From assembly GCA_902489135.1 (NCBI GenBank), contig CABTYW010000085.1, positions 1 through 6,446 on the forward strand: a stretch of 6,446 bases of DNA, in the 5' to 3' direction. The stretch is from an uncultured Synergistaceae bacterium (GTDB lineage Bacteria; Synergistota; Synergistia; Synergistales; Dethiosulfovibrionaceae). How positions within the stretch are numbered: position 1 is the stretch's first letter; every line of letters starts with the position of its first letter. The position numbers and the translations under genes are program-made. Positions 1 through 4,391 of the stretch are shown here, piece by piece. The notes under the pieces were generated by a model that saw only the letters and a program-made list of their open reading frames with translations, was not told the DNA's origin and did no database searches.

Positions 1-1
1 C

Positions 2-91
2 CGCTTTGCGGGCTGCACGGGAGGAGAGAACTACGGTGAAAAACCATGCACGCTTGGGCGGGCACGGTGCGCGCAGGCGGTAGGGGGTTGA
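2..91 (+). other. Possible 3' end of an upstream plus-strand gene
   Basis: One plus-strand frame is open from the window edge to a TGA at 89-91 and would encode a 29-residue tail containing GCTGGENYGEKPC and ending in AVGG. Its stop lies 12 bp before a strong plus-strand hairpin and T-tract, which is where a gene end would be expected. The other two plus frames stop at 37-39 and 81-83. I do not recognise the peptide, and a 30-codon open frame is common by chance in GC-rich DNA, so this stretch could equally be non-coding. Confidence 0.15.
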
Positions 92-102
92 AGGCTTTGC
101 GG

Positions 103-162
103 CGAAGGGCGGCGGCCGCAAAACGGCCGCCGCCCTTCGGAAGTGCGTGAGCGCATTTTTTT
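103..162 (+). terminator. Double-hairpin terminator, mainly plus strand
   Basis: Bases 103-118 and 124-139 form a perfect 16-bp GC-rich stem with a CAAAA loop. It is followed at once by a smaller hairpin (141-147 with 152-158, including one G-T pair, loop TGAG) that runs into a seven-T tract at 156-162. The second hairpin plus T-tract is a standard rho-independent terminator for transcription entering from the left. In the minus direction the large stem lies 43 bp beyond the ADP-ribosylglycohydrolase stop but has no T-tract after it. It may still help to insulate the convergent gene. Confidence 0.6.
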
Positions 163-181
163 GTGGGCGGAGCGTCTCTCG

Positions 182-973
182 TCAAAATTGCCGAAGCCAA
201 CGGGCCGTCTCGTCGTACAGCATTCTCAGAGGCGCGTCAAGACGTGCCAGGGCCTCGCGGCCGATATCTTCGGGCACGCCTCCGCAAGCTTCGGCAATGC
301 TGCCCGCGATGGCGGCCTGGGTGTCGCTGTCGCCGCCCAGCGACACGGCACCCCGCACCGCTTCCTCAAAGGTATCGCCTTCGAGAAAGGCCTCGATGGC
401 CTGAGGCACGCTGCCCCCGCAGGACGAATCGAAGCGGTAGTCCCTGCGGATATCGTCCAGCGAGAAGTCCAGAGGATAAAAGCCCTCGGTCACGAACTTT
501 CGAATTTCGCCGCGGCTTTCTCCCTGTCGGGCGAGAAAAATACAGCACGCCACAGCCTCGGCGGCTTTCAGCGCTTCCGGGTGATTGTGGGTCACCTCGG
601 TGACGGCGCGTGAGAGGCGGCGCGCCTCTTCAAGGCTTTTCGCCGCCCAGCCGCAGGCACTGACGCGCATGGCCGCACCGTTGCCGAAGCTTCCGTAGGG
701 CCGGGGGCGGTCCGAGAAAAGCCACGCCTTAAATCGACCGCCGTAGCCGCAGTTCGGGTATTGCCGTCCCAGTGACTGCATGTTCTTCACCGCCATCGCC
801 CCCGGTTCTTCCCCCTGTTCCGCCGCTTCCTTCAGCGCCTTGGCGACGGCCAACGTCATTACCGTATCGTCGGTAAAGCGCGACTGCGCCGAAAACAGCG
901 GAAAATCCTCGCTTTTGACGCTTCGTCTCTCGTAGGGCGATCCGATGACGTCCCCCGCTATGGCTCCAAGCAT
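182..973 (-). CDS. ADP-ribosylglycohydrolase family protein
   Basis: This 263-residue protein belongs to the ADP-ribosylglycohydrolase (DraG/ARH) family, all-helical cytoplasmic enzymes that use two Mg ions to hydrolyse the bond between ADP-ribose and a modified residue or small molecule. Visible family motifs are the N-terminal GAIAGDVIGSPYE (residues 3-15), the metal-binding FTDDT (33-37), GSFGNGAAMRV (94-104), VTHNHPEA (127-134) and the C-terminal metal site LGGDSDTQAAIAG (212-224, with D215 and D217). All expected acidic residues are present and the length is normal for a bacterial single-domain member, so it should be active. The ATG at 973 is preceded by AGGAGG with a 7-nt gap, which fixes the start. 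It follows the small gene at 998-1246 by 24 bp and is probably co-transcribed with it. No DraT or other ADP-ribosyltransferase is in the window, so the substrate is unknown. A nitrogenase-specific DraG role is not supported. Confidence 0.95.
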   Translation of the reverse strand: MLGAIAGDVIGSPYERRSVKSEDFPLFSAQSRFTDDTVMTLAVAKALKEAAEQGEEPGAMAVKNMQSLGRQYPNCGYGGRFKAWLFSDRPRPYGSFGNGAAMRVSACGWAAKSLEEARRLSRAVTEVTHNHPEALKAAEAVACCIFLARQGESRGEIRKFVTEGFYPLDFSLDDIRRDYRFDSSCGGSVPQAIEAFLEGDTFEEAVRGAVSLGGDSDTQAAIAGSIAEACGGVPEDIGREALARLDAPLRMLYDETARWLRQF

Positions 974-980
974 GAAGGCC

Positions 981-986
981 CCTCCT
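981..986 (-). promoter_or_regulatory. Ribosome binding site of the ADP-ribosylglycohydrolase
   Basis: On the minus strand this reads AGGAGG, 7 nt before the ATG at 973-971. It lies in the 24-bp gap after the small upstream gene, so the second gene of the pair has its own strong translation signal. Confidence 0.8.
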
Positions 987-997
987 TTTTGCGTCCG

Positions 998-1246
998 CTA
1001 TTTTTCGCCACCGACGGCCGCGCCAATGACGTCGGCCACGTCCTCGAGGATTTGGCGATCCTTGGGCGTGAGACGTCCTTCCGCCAGACGGCGCAGAAAT
1101 TCCGACGCCTCATCGTGGGGAAGGCTCCACAGATCATCGGGAACGCTGCAGTGAATTCCCCGTTTTCTGTTCCACAGCACAGTCACATGAGAGCCGTCAT
1201 AAAAAGTCTTGCAGAACGCCCGATCGCCGTCGTCGTTTTTCGTCAT
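998..1246 (-). CDS. Small protein of unknown function
   Basis: This frame encodes 82 residues from the ATG at 1246, or 88 from an in-frame ATG at 1264. I prefer 1246 because GGAAGGG lies 9 nt upstream, whereas 1264 has only a weak GGA. A weak promoter-like pair (ATGATT at 1304-1299, 17 bp, TAAACT at 1281-1276) would also leave the 1264 start almost leaderless. I do not recognise the family. The N-terminal half has probable beta strands (FCKTFYDGSHVTVLWN), two cysteines and a tryptophan pair. The C-terminal half looks helical (DEASEFLRRLAEG, then a second helix around ILEDVADVIGAAV). There is no signal peptide or membrane segment, so it should be cytoplasmic. It is the first gene of a probable operon with the ADP-ribosylglycohydrolase, which raises the possibility of a shared pathway, but nothing in the sequence shows one. 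Confidence 0.7.
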   Translation of the reverse strand: MTKNDDGDRAFCKTFYDGSHVTVLWNRKRGIHCSVPDDLWSLPHDEASEFLRRLAEGRLTPKDRQILEDVADVIGAAVGGEK

Positions 1247-1516
1247 GGCAACGCACCCTTCCATTCATTTTTTCCAGTTTACACCCGTCACAGGGAAAAA
1301 TCATGGTCTCCCGCAAAAAATGAAAAACTTTGTCAGAAAACGTCCCCTGTCGCCGCTCGAAAAAACAAGCCCCGAAGATGCCGACGAGGCGCTCCCCGCC
1401 GGCCTTCGCCCCGCCATTTCCGCAATCACCCCCACGCTTTGCGCCCCGCGGTCCGGCCCCGCTTTCACCGCCCACGCTTTGACAAATCCCTGAAGTCCGG
1501 TGCCGCAGCGGAGACA

Positions 1517-1549
1517 GAAAAAACACGGCGGGAACGGCCGCTTTTTTTC
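1517..1549. terminator. Symmetrical terminator-like hairpin
   Basis: An A-tract (1518-1523) and a T-tract (1542-1548) flank a short CGGC/GCCG stem (1526-1529 with 1537-1540, loop GGGAACG), and the A and T tracts can pair to lengthen the stem. The pattern is that of a bidirectional rho-independent terminator. The GC core is only 4 bp and no gene end lies nearby on either strand, so it is uncertain what it would terminate. Confidence 0.3.
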
Positions 1550-1773
1550 GCCGAAGACATCCCCGTGACTCAGCGAATGTGCCGGATTGCTGACATGCGT
1601 CCCAAGGGCCGGAGTACGCCTTTGAGTTTTGCCCAAATCGTCAAAGGATGCGCCCTTTTGGCGTCGGCATCTCACGCCCGAAACCGCGACGGCCCTCTTT
1701 CTTCGGAGAAAAAGACGTGGCGGGAACGCATCTTCCGCCGCAGCCGCACAGCATCGAAGCCCTGCTCGCGACC

Positions 1774-1802
1774 TTTTCGTTCCGCCGTCAACTATGTATA
1801 AT
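1774..1802 (+). promoter_or_regulatory. Candidate promoter for the aminotransferase
   Basis: A perfect sigma70-type -10 hexamer TATAAT lies at 1797-1802. The best -35 at 17-bp spacing is TTTTCG (1774-1779), which matches only three of six positions. Transcription would begin near 1809 and give a leader of roughly 140 nt before the ATG at 1947. The same AT-rich island can be read on the minus strand as GCGACA, 16 bp, TATATT, so it might fire leftwards too. A closer alternative for the aminotransferase is TAAATT in the AT-rich patch near 1917, with a poor -35. Confidence 0.4.
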
Positions 1803-1946
1803 ATAAAAGGAAGCCGAATCCTGTCGCTCCATTGAATGAAGCATCCCCCGCCGCATGACGAAAGGGCTTCGCGCGCCTTCCCGCAGCCCCCGCACTGAAC
1901 TTCTGCAAAGCAAAAAATAAATTTTTTCACGAAAGGCGGCATCACC

Positions 1947-2666
1947 ATGAACATCACCGAAAAGTTTGCCCTCCTGGGCATCGACAACGCTCCCGGACAG
2001 GAAAGCCTCCAGAAATCCCGCCGGCTTGACCTTCGCGGACCGGAGCTTCCGGGCGCCTTTGTGGACTTCTCCCACGGCGATGTGGACGCCCACGCCCCCA
2101 CGCCCGGCAGCTTCGAGACCTTCGCCCGCGGCTTTTTCGAGGGCGGCGCCCAAGCCTACACGCCCTACCGCGGCCGCCGTTCAGTGCTGGAACACGTAGC
2201 CGAAAAACTTTCGGCCTTCACCGGTGTCAACATCGACGCCGCGTCGGAGCTGATTTTGACTCCCGGCACACAGGGCGCCCTGTTCCTCGCCGTGGGCGCC
2301 AACGTGATGCCCGGCGACAAAGTAGCCTTTGTGGAGCCCGACTACTTCGCCAACCGCAAGATGGTCCAGTTCTTCGGCGGTCAAATGTGCCCCGTGCCCA
2401 TGCACTTTGAGGGCGTCACGGGAAAGTCGGGCATCGACCTCGAAGAGCTTGAGCGGGCCTTTCAGTCGGGAGCGCGGCTCTTTCTGTTCTCCAACCCCAA
2501 CAACCCCACGGGCTGCGTTTATTCGACCGAAGAAATCCGCCGCATCGCCGCGCTGGCCGCGCAGTACGGCGCGACGCTCATCGTCGACGAACTCTACAGC
2601 CGCCAAATCTATCCCGGCGTGACCTACACGCACCTGGCCGCGTCGGCAAACGCCCCCGCAATGTGA
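1947..2666 (+). CDS. Aminotransferase, N-terminal part (broken)
   Basis: This frame encodes 239 residues and stops at TGA 2664-2666, well short of the family's length. It includes the N-terminal arm, YTPYRGR (residues 71-77), the PLP-phosphate loop TPGTQGAL (105-112), PDYFAN with the ring-stacking tyrosine (131-136), SNPNNPTG with the cofactor-contacting asparagine (182-189) and IVDELYSR with the PLP aspartate D214 and Y217 (212-219). It lacks the PLP lysine and the small domain, so alone it cannot be an aminotransferase. The last residues before the stop (APAM) depart from the family pattern, which places the lesion just upstream. Confidence 0.8.
   Translation: MNITEKFALLGIDNAPGQESLQKSRRLDLRGPELPGAFVDFSHGDVDAHAPTPGSFETFARGFFEGGAQAYTPYRGRRSVLEHVAEKLSAFTGVNIDAASELILTPGTQGALFLAVGANVMPGDKVAFVEPDYFANRKMVQFFGGQMCPVPMHFEGVTGKSGIDLEELERAFQSGARLFLFSNPNNPTGCVYSTEEIRRIAALAAQYGATLIVDELYSRQIYPGVTYTHLAASANAPAM
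2630..2661 (+). other. Site of the aminotransferase frameshift
   Basis: The upstream frame is family-like through THLAA (residues 228-232), ending near 2642. The downstream frame is family-like from R-N-V-I-T-I onward. Within this interval the only homopolymer of note is C5 at 2653-2657; a sixth C would read N-A-P-R-N-V-I-T. The alternative, a base lost a little earlier, would read G-K-R-P-R-N-V and fits the common RP-x-NV pattern in this position at least as well, so the exact base cannot be fixed from the sequence alone. Confidence 0.7.
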
Positions 2667-3157
2667 TCACCATCAACGGCCCGTCCAAGACCGAATCCCT
2701 CAGCGGCTTCCGTCTGGGCGCCGCCTTCGGCGCATCGGAGATTATCGACCGCATGGAAAAACTTCAGGCCATCATGTCGCTTCGCTGCCCCGGCTACAAT
2801 CAGGCCGTGTTTTTCCGCTGGTTCAGCGAGCCCGAAGGCTGGCTGTCGGCCCGCATCGCCGCGCACCGGCGCATCCGCGACGACCTGATGGCCGTGCTGT
2901 CGGGCGCCGACGGCGTTTCCGCCCGTGCGTCCGACGGCGGTAGCTACCTCTTCGTCACATTGCCGGAACTTGAGGTGCCCCTTCACGACTTTATCGCCGC
3001 CGTCCGCCGCCTGGCAGGCGTCATCGTCACGCCGGGAACGGAATTCGGCCCGGGATTTGTCCACCAGTTCAGGATCAACTTCTCGCAAGACCACGACAAC
3101 GCCGTAAACGCCCTGAAGCGCCTTTTGACCGTCATGGAACGCTACCGGAAAAATTAG
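2663..3157 (+). CDS. Aminotransferase, C-terminal part (broken)
   Basis: This frame encodes 164 residues if read from the GTG at 2663, though no ribosome site precedes that codon; only translational coupling through the GTGA overlap could start it. It opens inside the PLP-lysine strand (ITINGPSKTESLSGFRLG, with the lysine at residue 9) and continues through the small domain, GGSYLFV (92-98) and HQFRINF (134-140, with the carboxylate-binding arginine at 137). It ends at TAG 3155-3157. The remaining C-terminal domain looks intact. The frame is -1 relative to the upstream half, consistent with loss of one base. I read it as the second half of one gene rather than an independent one. Confidence 0.8.
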   Translation: MITINGPSKTESLSGFRLGAAFGASEIIDRMEKLQAIMSLRCPGYNQAVFFRWFSEPEGWLSARIAAHRRIRDDLMAVLSGADGVSARASDGGSYLFVTLPELEVPLHDFIAAVRRLAGVIVTPGTEFGPGFVHQFRINFSQDHDNAVNALKRLLTVMERYRKN

Positions 3158-3650
3158 CCTCGGCGGGAAAAAATTTGACACCCCGTCATCGGCGGCATGA
3201 ATTTTAGGCGCCGCACTTTCAGCCGCACTTCAGCTTTAAATCGGACTTGATCCGCCCTCCATCGCCTCACCCGAAACAGGGCACGGGAGGCCCCCTCCAC
3301 AAAACGCCCGCAGGGTCGTGCCGATCACCCCGCGGCCCGGCGGAGACGTTTTGCATGAAAAAAACAAAAGGCGGAAACTGCGGCAATGAATATCCAGAAG
3401 TCTGTCGGGAAAACCGCCGATTTTTAACCGCTTGAAGAGAGGGGCCCACTCTGAACTCAAAACGTGGGGGCGTCTCGCTGAACCTTGCAAAAAGACGCTT
3501 CAGGGGACGAAGTTCCCTGTCGGCGCAGGGGAAAACCGCCTCCCACACGGAAGTGTTTCCCGGCTTCACCGTACGGGAACCCCGTTCGTATTAAGGCTGA
3601 GAAATTCCTTCCGCTTTAAAAAACAGAAAAAAGGATTGGTTTCATCATCA
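3158..3650. other. Gene-free stretch between convergent genes
   Basis: No credible coding frame is visible. No clear terminator follows the aminotransferase directly: the only stem close by is GCGGC/GCCGC (3192-3196 with 3210-3214), which has a 13-nt loop and no T-tract. Other structure includes a widely spaced inverted repeat (CAAAACG at 3300-3306 and CGTTTTG at 3347-3353) and two small hairpins near 3545-3586 (ACAC-GGAA-GTGT and ACGGG-AAC-CCCGT). A perfect -35 hexamer occurs at 3175-3180. I see no insertion sequence or tandem repeat. Confidence 0.5.
3175..3203 (+). promoter_or_regulatory. Possible promoter with perfect -35
   Basis: TTGACA at 3175-3180 is followed after 17 bp by TGAATT at 3198-3203. 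The -35 is perfect but the -10 matches only three of six positions, so activity is doubtful. No gene follows on the plus strand. If functional, it would make an untranslated RNA running towards the hairpins at 3651-3730. Confidence 0.2.
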
Positions 3651-3681
3651 GAAGCCGCTGCGGCATGCTCGTGGCGGCTTC
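3651..3681. repeat. Strong inverted repeat (hairpin)
   Basis: GAAGCCGC (3651-3658) pairs perfectly with GCGGCTTC (3674-3681). Wobble and further pairs extend the stem to about 13 bp around a five-base CATGC loop. No T-tract follows on either strand. It lies next to the operon terminator and may act as a second barrier between the convergent units or as a 3'-end stabiliser. Confidence 0.6.
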
Positions 3682-3690
3682 CTTCGTGCC

Positions 3691-3730
3691 GAAAAAGGGG
3701 CCGTACAGCGTAAAGCTGCACGGCCCCTTC
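3691..3730 (-). terminator. Rho-independent terminator of the VWA operon
   Basis: On the minus strand a stem of GGGGCCGT-type sequence (plus-strand 3695-3704 paired with 3720-3729, one A/C mismatch, then CAGC/GCTG) closes a five-base loop at 3710-3714 and runs directly into TTTTTC (3696-3691). It lies about 60 bp after the last gene of the operon. On the plus strand the same stem is followed by TTCGTGATCTTTTT, so it may also stop transcription from the aminotransferase. Confidence 0.8.
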
Positions 3731-3767
3731 GTGATCTTTTTGCCCCTGTCGGTCTCTGTTATCCTTT

Positions 3768-3786
3768 CGGCCGCAAAACGCCGGCC
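3768..3786. repeat. Small hairpin beside the operon's last stop codon
   Basis: GGCCG (3769-3773) pairs with CGGCC (3782-3786) around an eight-base loop. It begins one base past the stop codon of the 95-residue gene and has no T-tract. The 13-mer at 3768-3780 is identical to the loop side of the large hairpin at 113-125, which also lies downstream of a minus-strand gene. Confidence 0.4.
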
Positions 3787-3787
3787 T

Positions 3788-4075
3788 TCAGAGTTCTCCC
3801 CCGTCGATCCCCGCGTCGCGTAGCGCCGCATTGGCCCGCCGGACGTCCTCGGCACGAACATAAAGCGTGTAAATTGAACGGTCGATTTTTCCCCGCGCGC
3901 CGAAATCCCTCGGGTCAATTCGAGCGCCGCAGCCGCAGGGCTTCAACACGTCGTCGTCGTAAGATCCGGCGCGAAATTGGAATTCCCTGTCCTTCAAAAG
4001 GTCCTTCGCCCGCAGCCACGCCCCGCGGTCTTTCTTTTTGAAAATACAGACTTTCTTCGCGAAGAGGAAAAACAC
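3788..4075 (-). CDS. Small protein, paralog of its upstream neighbour
   Basis: This gene encodes 95 residues from a GTG at 4075, with GGAGG 8 nt upstream inside the end of the preceding gene; the gap to that gene's stop is only 3 bp, so translation is probably coupled. The protein starts with a hydrophobic-basic stretch (MFFLFAKK), then FKKKDRGAW (residues 12-20), RAGSYDDD, a CGCG motif and IDPRDFGARGKIDRSIY (53-69), ending in a probable strand-helix unit (LYVRAEDVRRANAALRD). It is clearly homologous to the 98-residue protein upstream: about half of the positions in the 38-residue segment from DPRDFG onward are identical. No known domain is recognisable. The strand-helix-strand feel and size recall small ferredoxin-fold proteins such as DUF2007-type, but this is a weak guess. 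Unlike its paralog it has three cysteines, two of them in CGCG. Confidence 0.85.
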   Translation of the reverse strand: MFFLFAKKVCIFKKKDRGAWLRAKDLLKDREFQFRAGSYDDDVLKPCGCGARIDPRDFGARGKIDRSIYTLYVRAEDVRRANAALRDAGIDGGEL

Positions 4076-4078
4076 CGT

Positions 4079-4375
4079 TCAATCCTCCACAACGCAGGGC
4101 AGGCCGTGGCGCCGCATGGCGTCCAGTGCGGCCTCGCGGTCCCTTTCGCGCACTCTGACGTAGTACACGTCGCGATCCGCCTTGCCTCCGGCACCGAAAT
4201 CCCGCGGATCCAACATTCCGCCGATGCCGTTGGGCGACAGCGGATCGCGGAAGTAATGACCGGCACTGACGTGGCTGATGCCCTCCTCCTTCAGAACGCG
4301 GCAGACCAGTTCCCACGTCTCCCGGTCCCTTTTTTTATAGACCGGCGTTTTTTTCTCGAAAAGTCCCCACAGCAC
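4079..4375 (-). CDS. Small protein, paralog of its downstream neighbour
   Basis: This gene encodes 98 residues from a GTG at 4375, preceded by AAAGGAGGA with 7 nt between GGAGG and the start, and begins 16 bp after the VWA gene stops. The protein has the order LFEKK, YKKRDRETW (residues 13-21), SAGHYFRD, a glycine-rich GIGG and LDPRDFGAGGKADRDVYY (55-72), then a probable strand and helix (VRVRERDREAALDAMRRHG). The region LDPRDFGA-x-GK-x-DR is the most conserved part between the two paralogs and is likely functional. There is no signal peptide or clear membrane segment, although the first residues are hydrophobic. Function is unknown. Close coupling to the VWA gene suggests it serves the same process. 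The two paralogs differ enough that the duplication is old. Confidence 0.85.
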   Translation of the reverse strand: MLWGLFEKKTPVYKKRDRETWELVCRVLKEEGISHVSAGHYFRDPLSPNGIGGMLDPRDFGAGGKADRDVYYVRVRERDREAALDAMRRHGLPCVVED

Positions 4376-4391
4376 GGCACATCCTCCTTTG

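Larger units (their letters stand above)
1247..1946. other. 700-bp gene-free divergent intergenic region
   Basis: No open frame here has both a credible ribosome site and a protein-like composition. The long frames present are rich in Arg, Pro, Ala and Ser, as expected for shadows in GC-rich DNA. Contents I can support are an A-tract/hairpin/T-tract element at 1517-1549, a 7-bp inverted repeat (CCTTTGA at 1619-1625 and TCAAAGG at 1641-1647), an AT-rich island at 1793-1807 with a consensus -10, and an AT-rich patch at 1910-1928 just before the aminotransferase. The region is long for a simple divergent promoter and could hold a small RNA or the remains of a lost gene. Confidence 0.5.
1947..3157 (+). 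pseudogene. Class I/II PLP-dependent aminotransferase, frameshifted
   Basis: Two plus-strand frames that overlap by 4 bp together make one complete aminotransferase of fold type I (class I/II), close in style to aspartate or aromatic-type aminotransferases. Such cytoplasmic enzymes use pyridoxal phosphate to move an amino group from an amino acid to a 2-oxo acid; I cannot assign the substrate. Adding one C to the C5 run at 2653-2657 restores a continuous protein of 403 residues, a normal family length. It carries every expected landmark: TPGTQGA, PDYFAN, SNPNNPTG, VDELYSR, the PLP lysine in GPSKTES (K248 in the restored numbering) and the substrate-binding arginine in HQFRINF (R376). No motif is degraded and both halves keep the same codon style, so the lesion is recent or a sequencing/assembly error. 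The gene appears monocistronic, with an SD-like AAAGGCGG 8 nt before the ATG. As written, the enzyme would be split and inactive. Confidence 0.85.

Noticed and set aside
143..613. Plus-strand frames opposite the ADP-ribosylglycohydrolase
   Set aside because: They mirror the codons of a clear enzyme gene, and the 143 start lies inside the terminator hairpin.
1320..1493. A 57-residue plus-strand peptide starting MKNFVRKR
   Set aside because: There is no ribosome site before the ATG at 1320, no promoter is placed for it, and the second half is low-complexity Ala/Pro/Thr typical of chance frames.
989..1801. A 270-codon plus-strand open frame across the small gene and the intergenic region
   Set aside because: Its translation is low in protein-like signals and rich in Arg, Ser and Pro, it crosses the antisense of a better-supported gene and the 1517-1549 hairpin, and it has no ribosome site.
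1301..2101. A 266-codon minus-strand open frame overlapping the start of the aminotransferase
   Set aside because: It is antisense to an unmistakable aminotransferase N-terminus and has no recognisable motif; long chance frames are expected in GC-rich DNA.
2646..2663. Programmed -1 ribosomal frameshifting in the aminotransferase
   Set aside because: The bases in the upstream frame (AAC GCC CCC GCA) do not form an X-XXY-YYZ slippery heptamer, no stimulatory SD or pseudoknot is evident, and aminotransferases are not known to use recoding.
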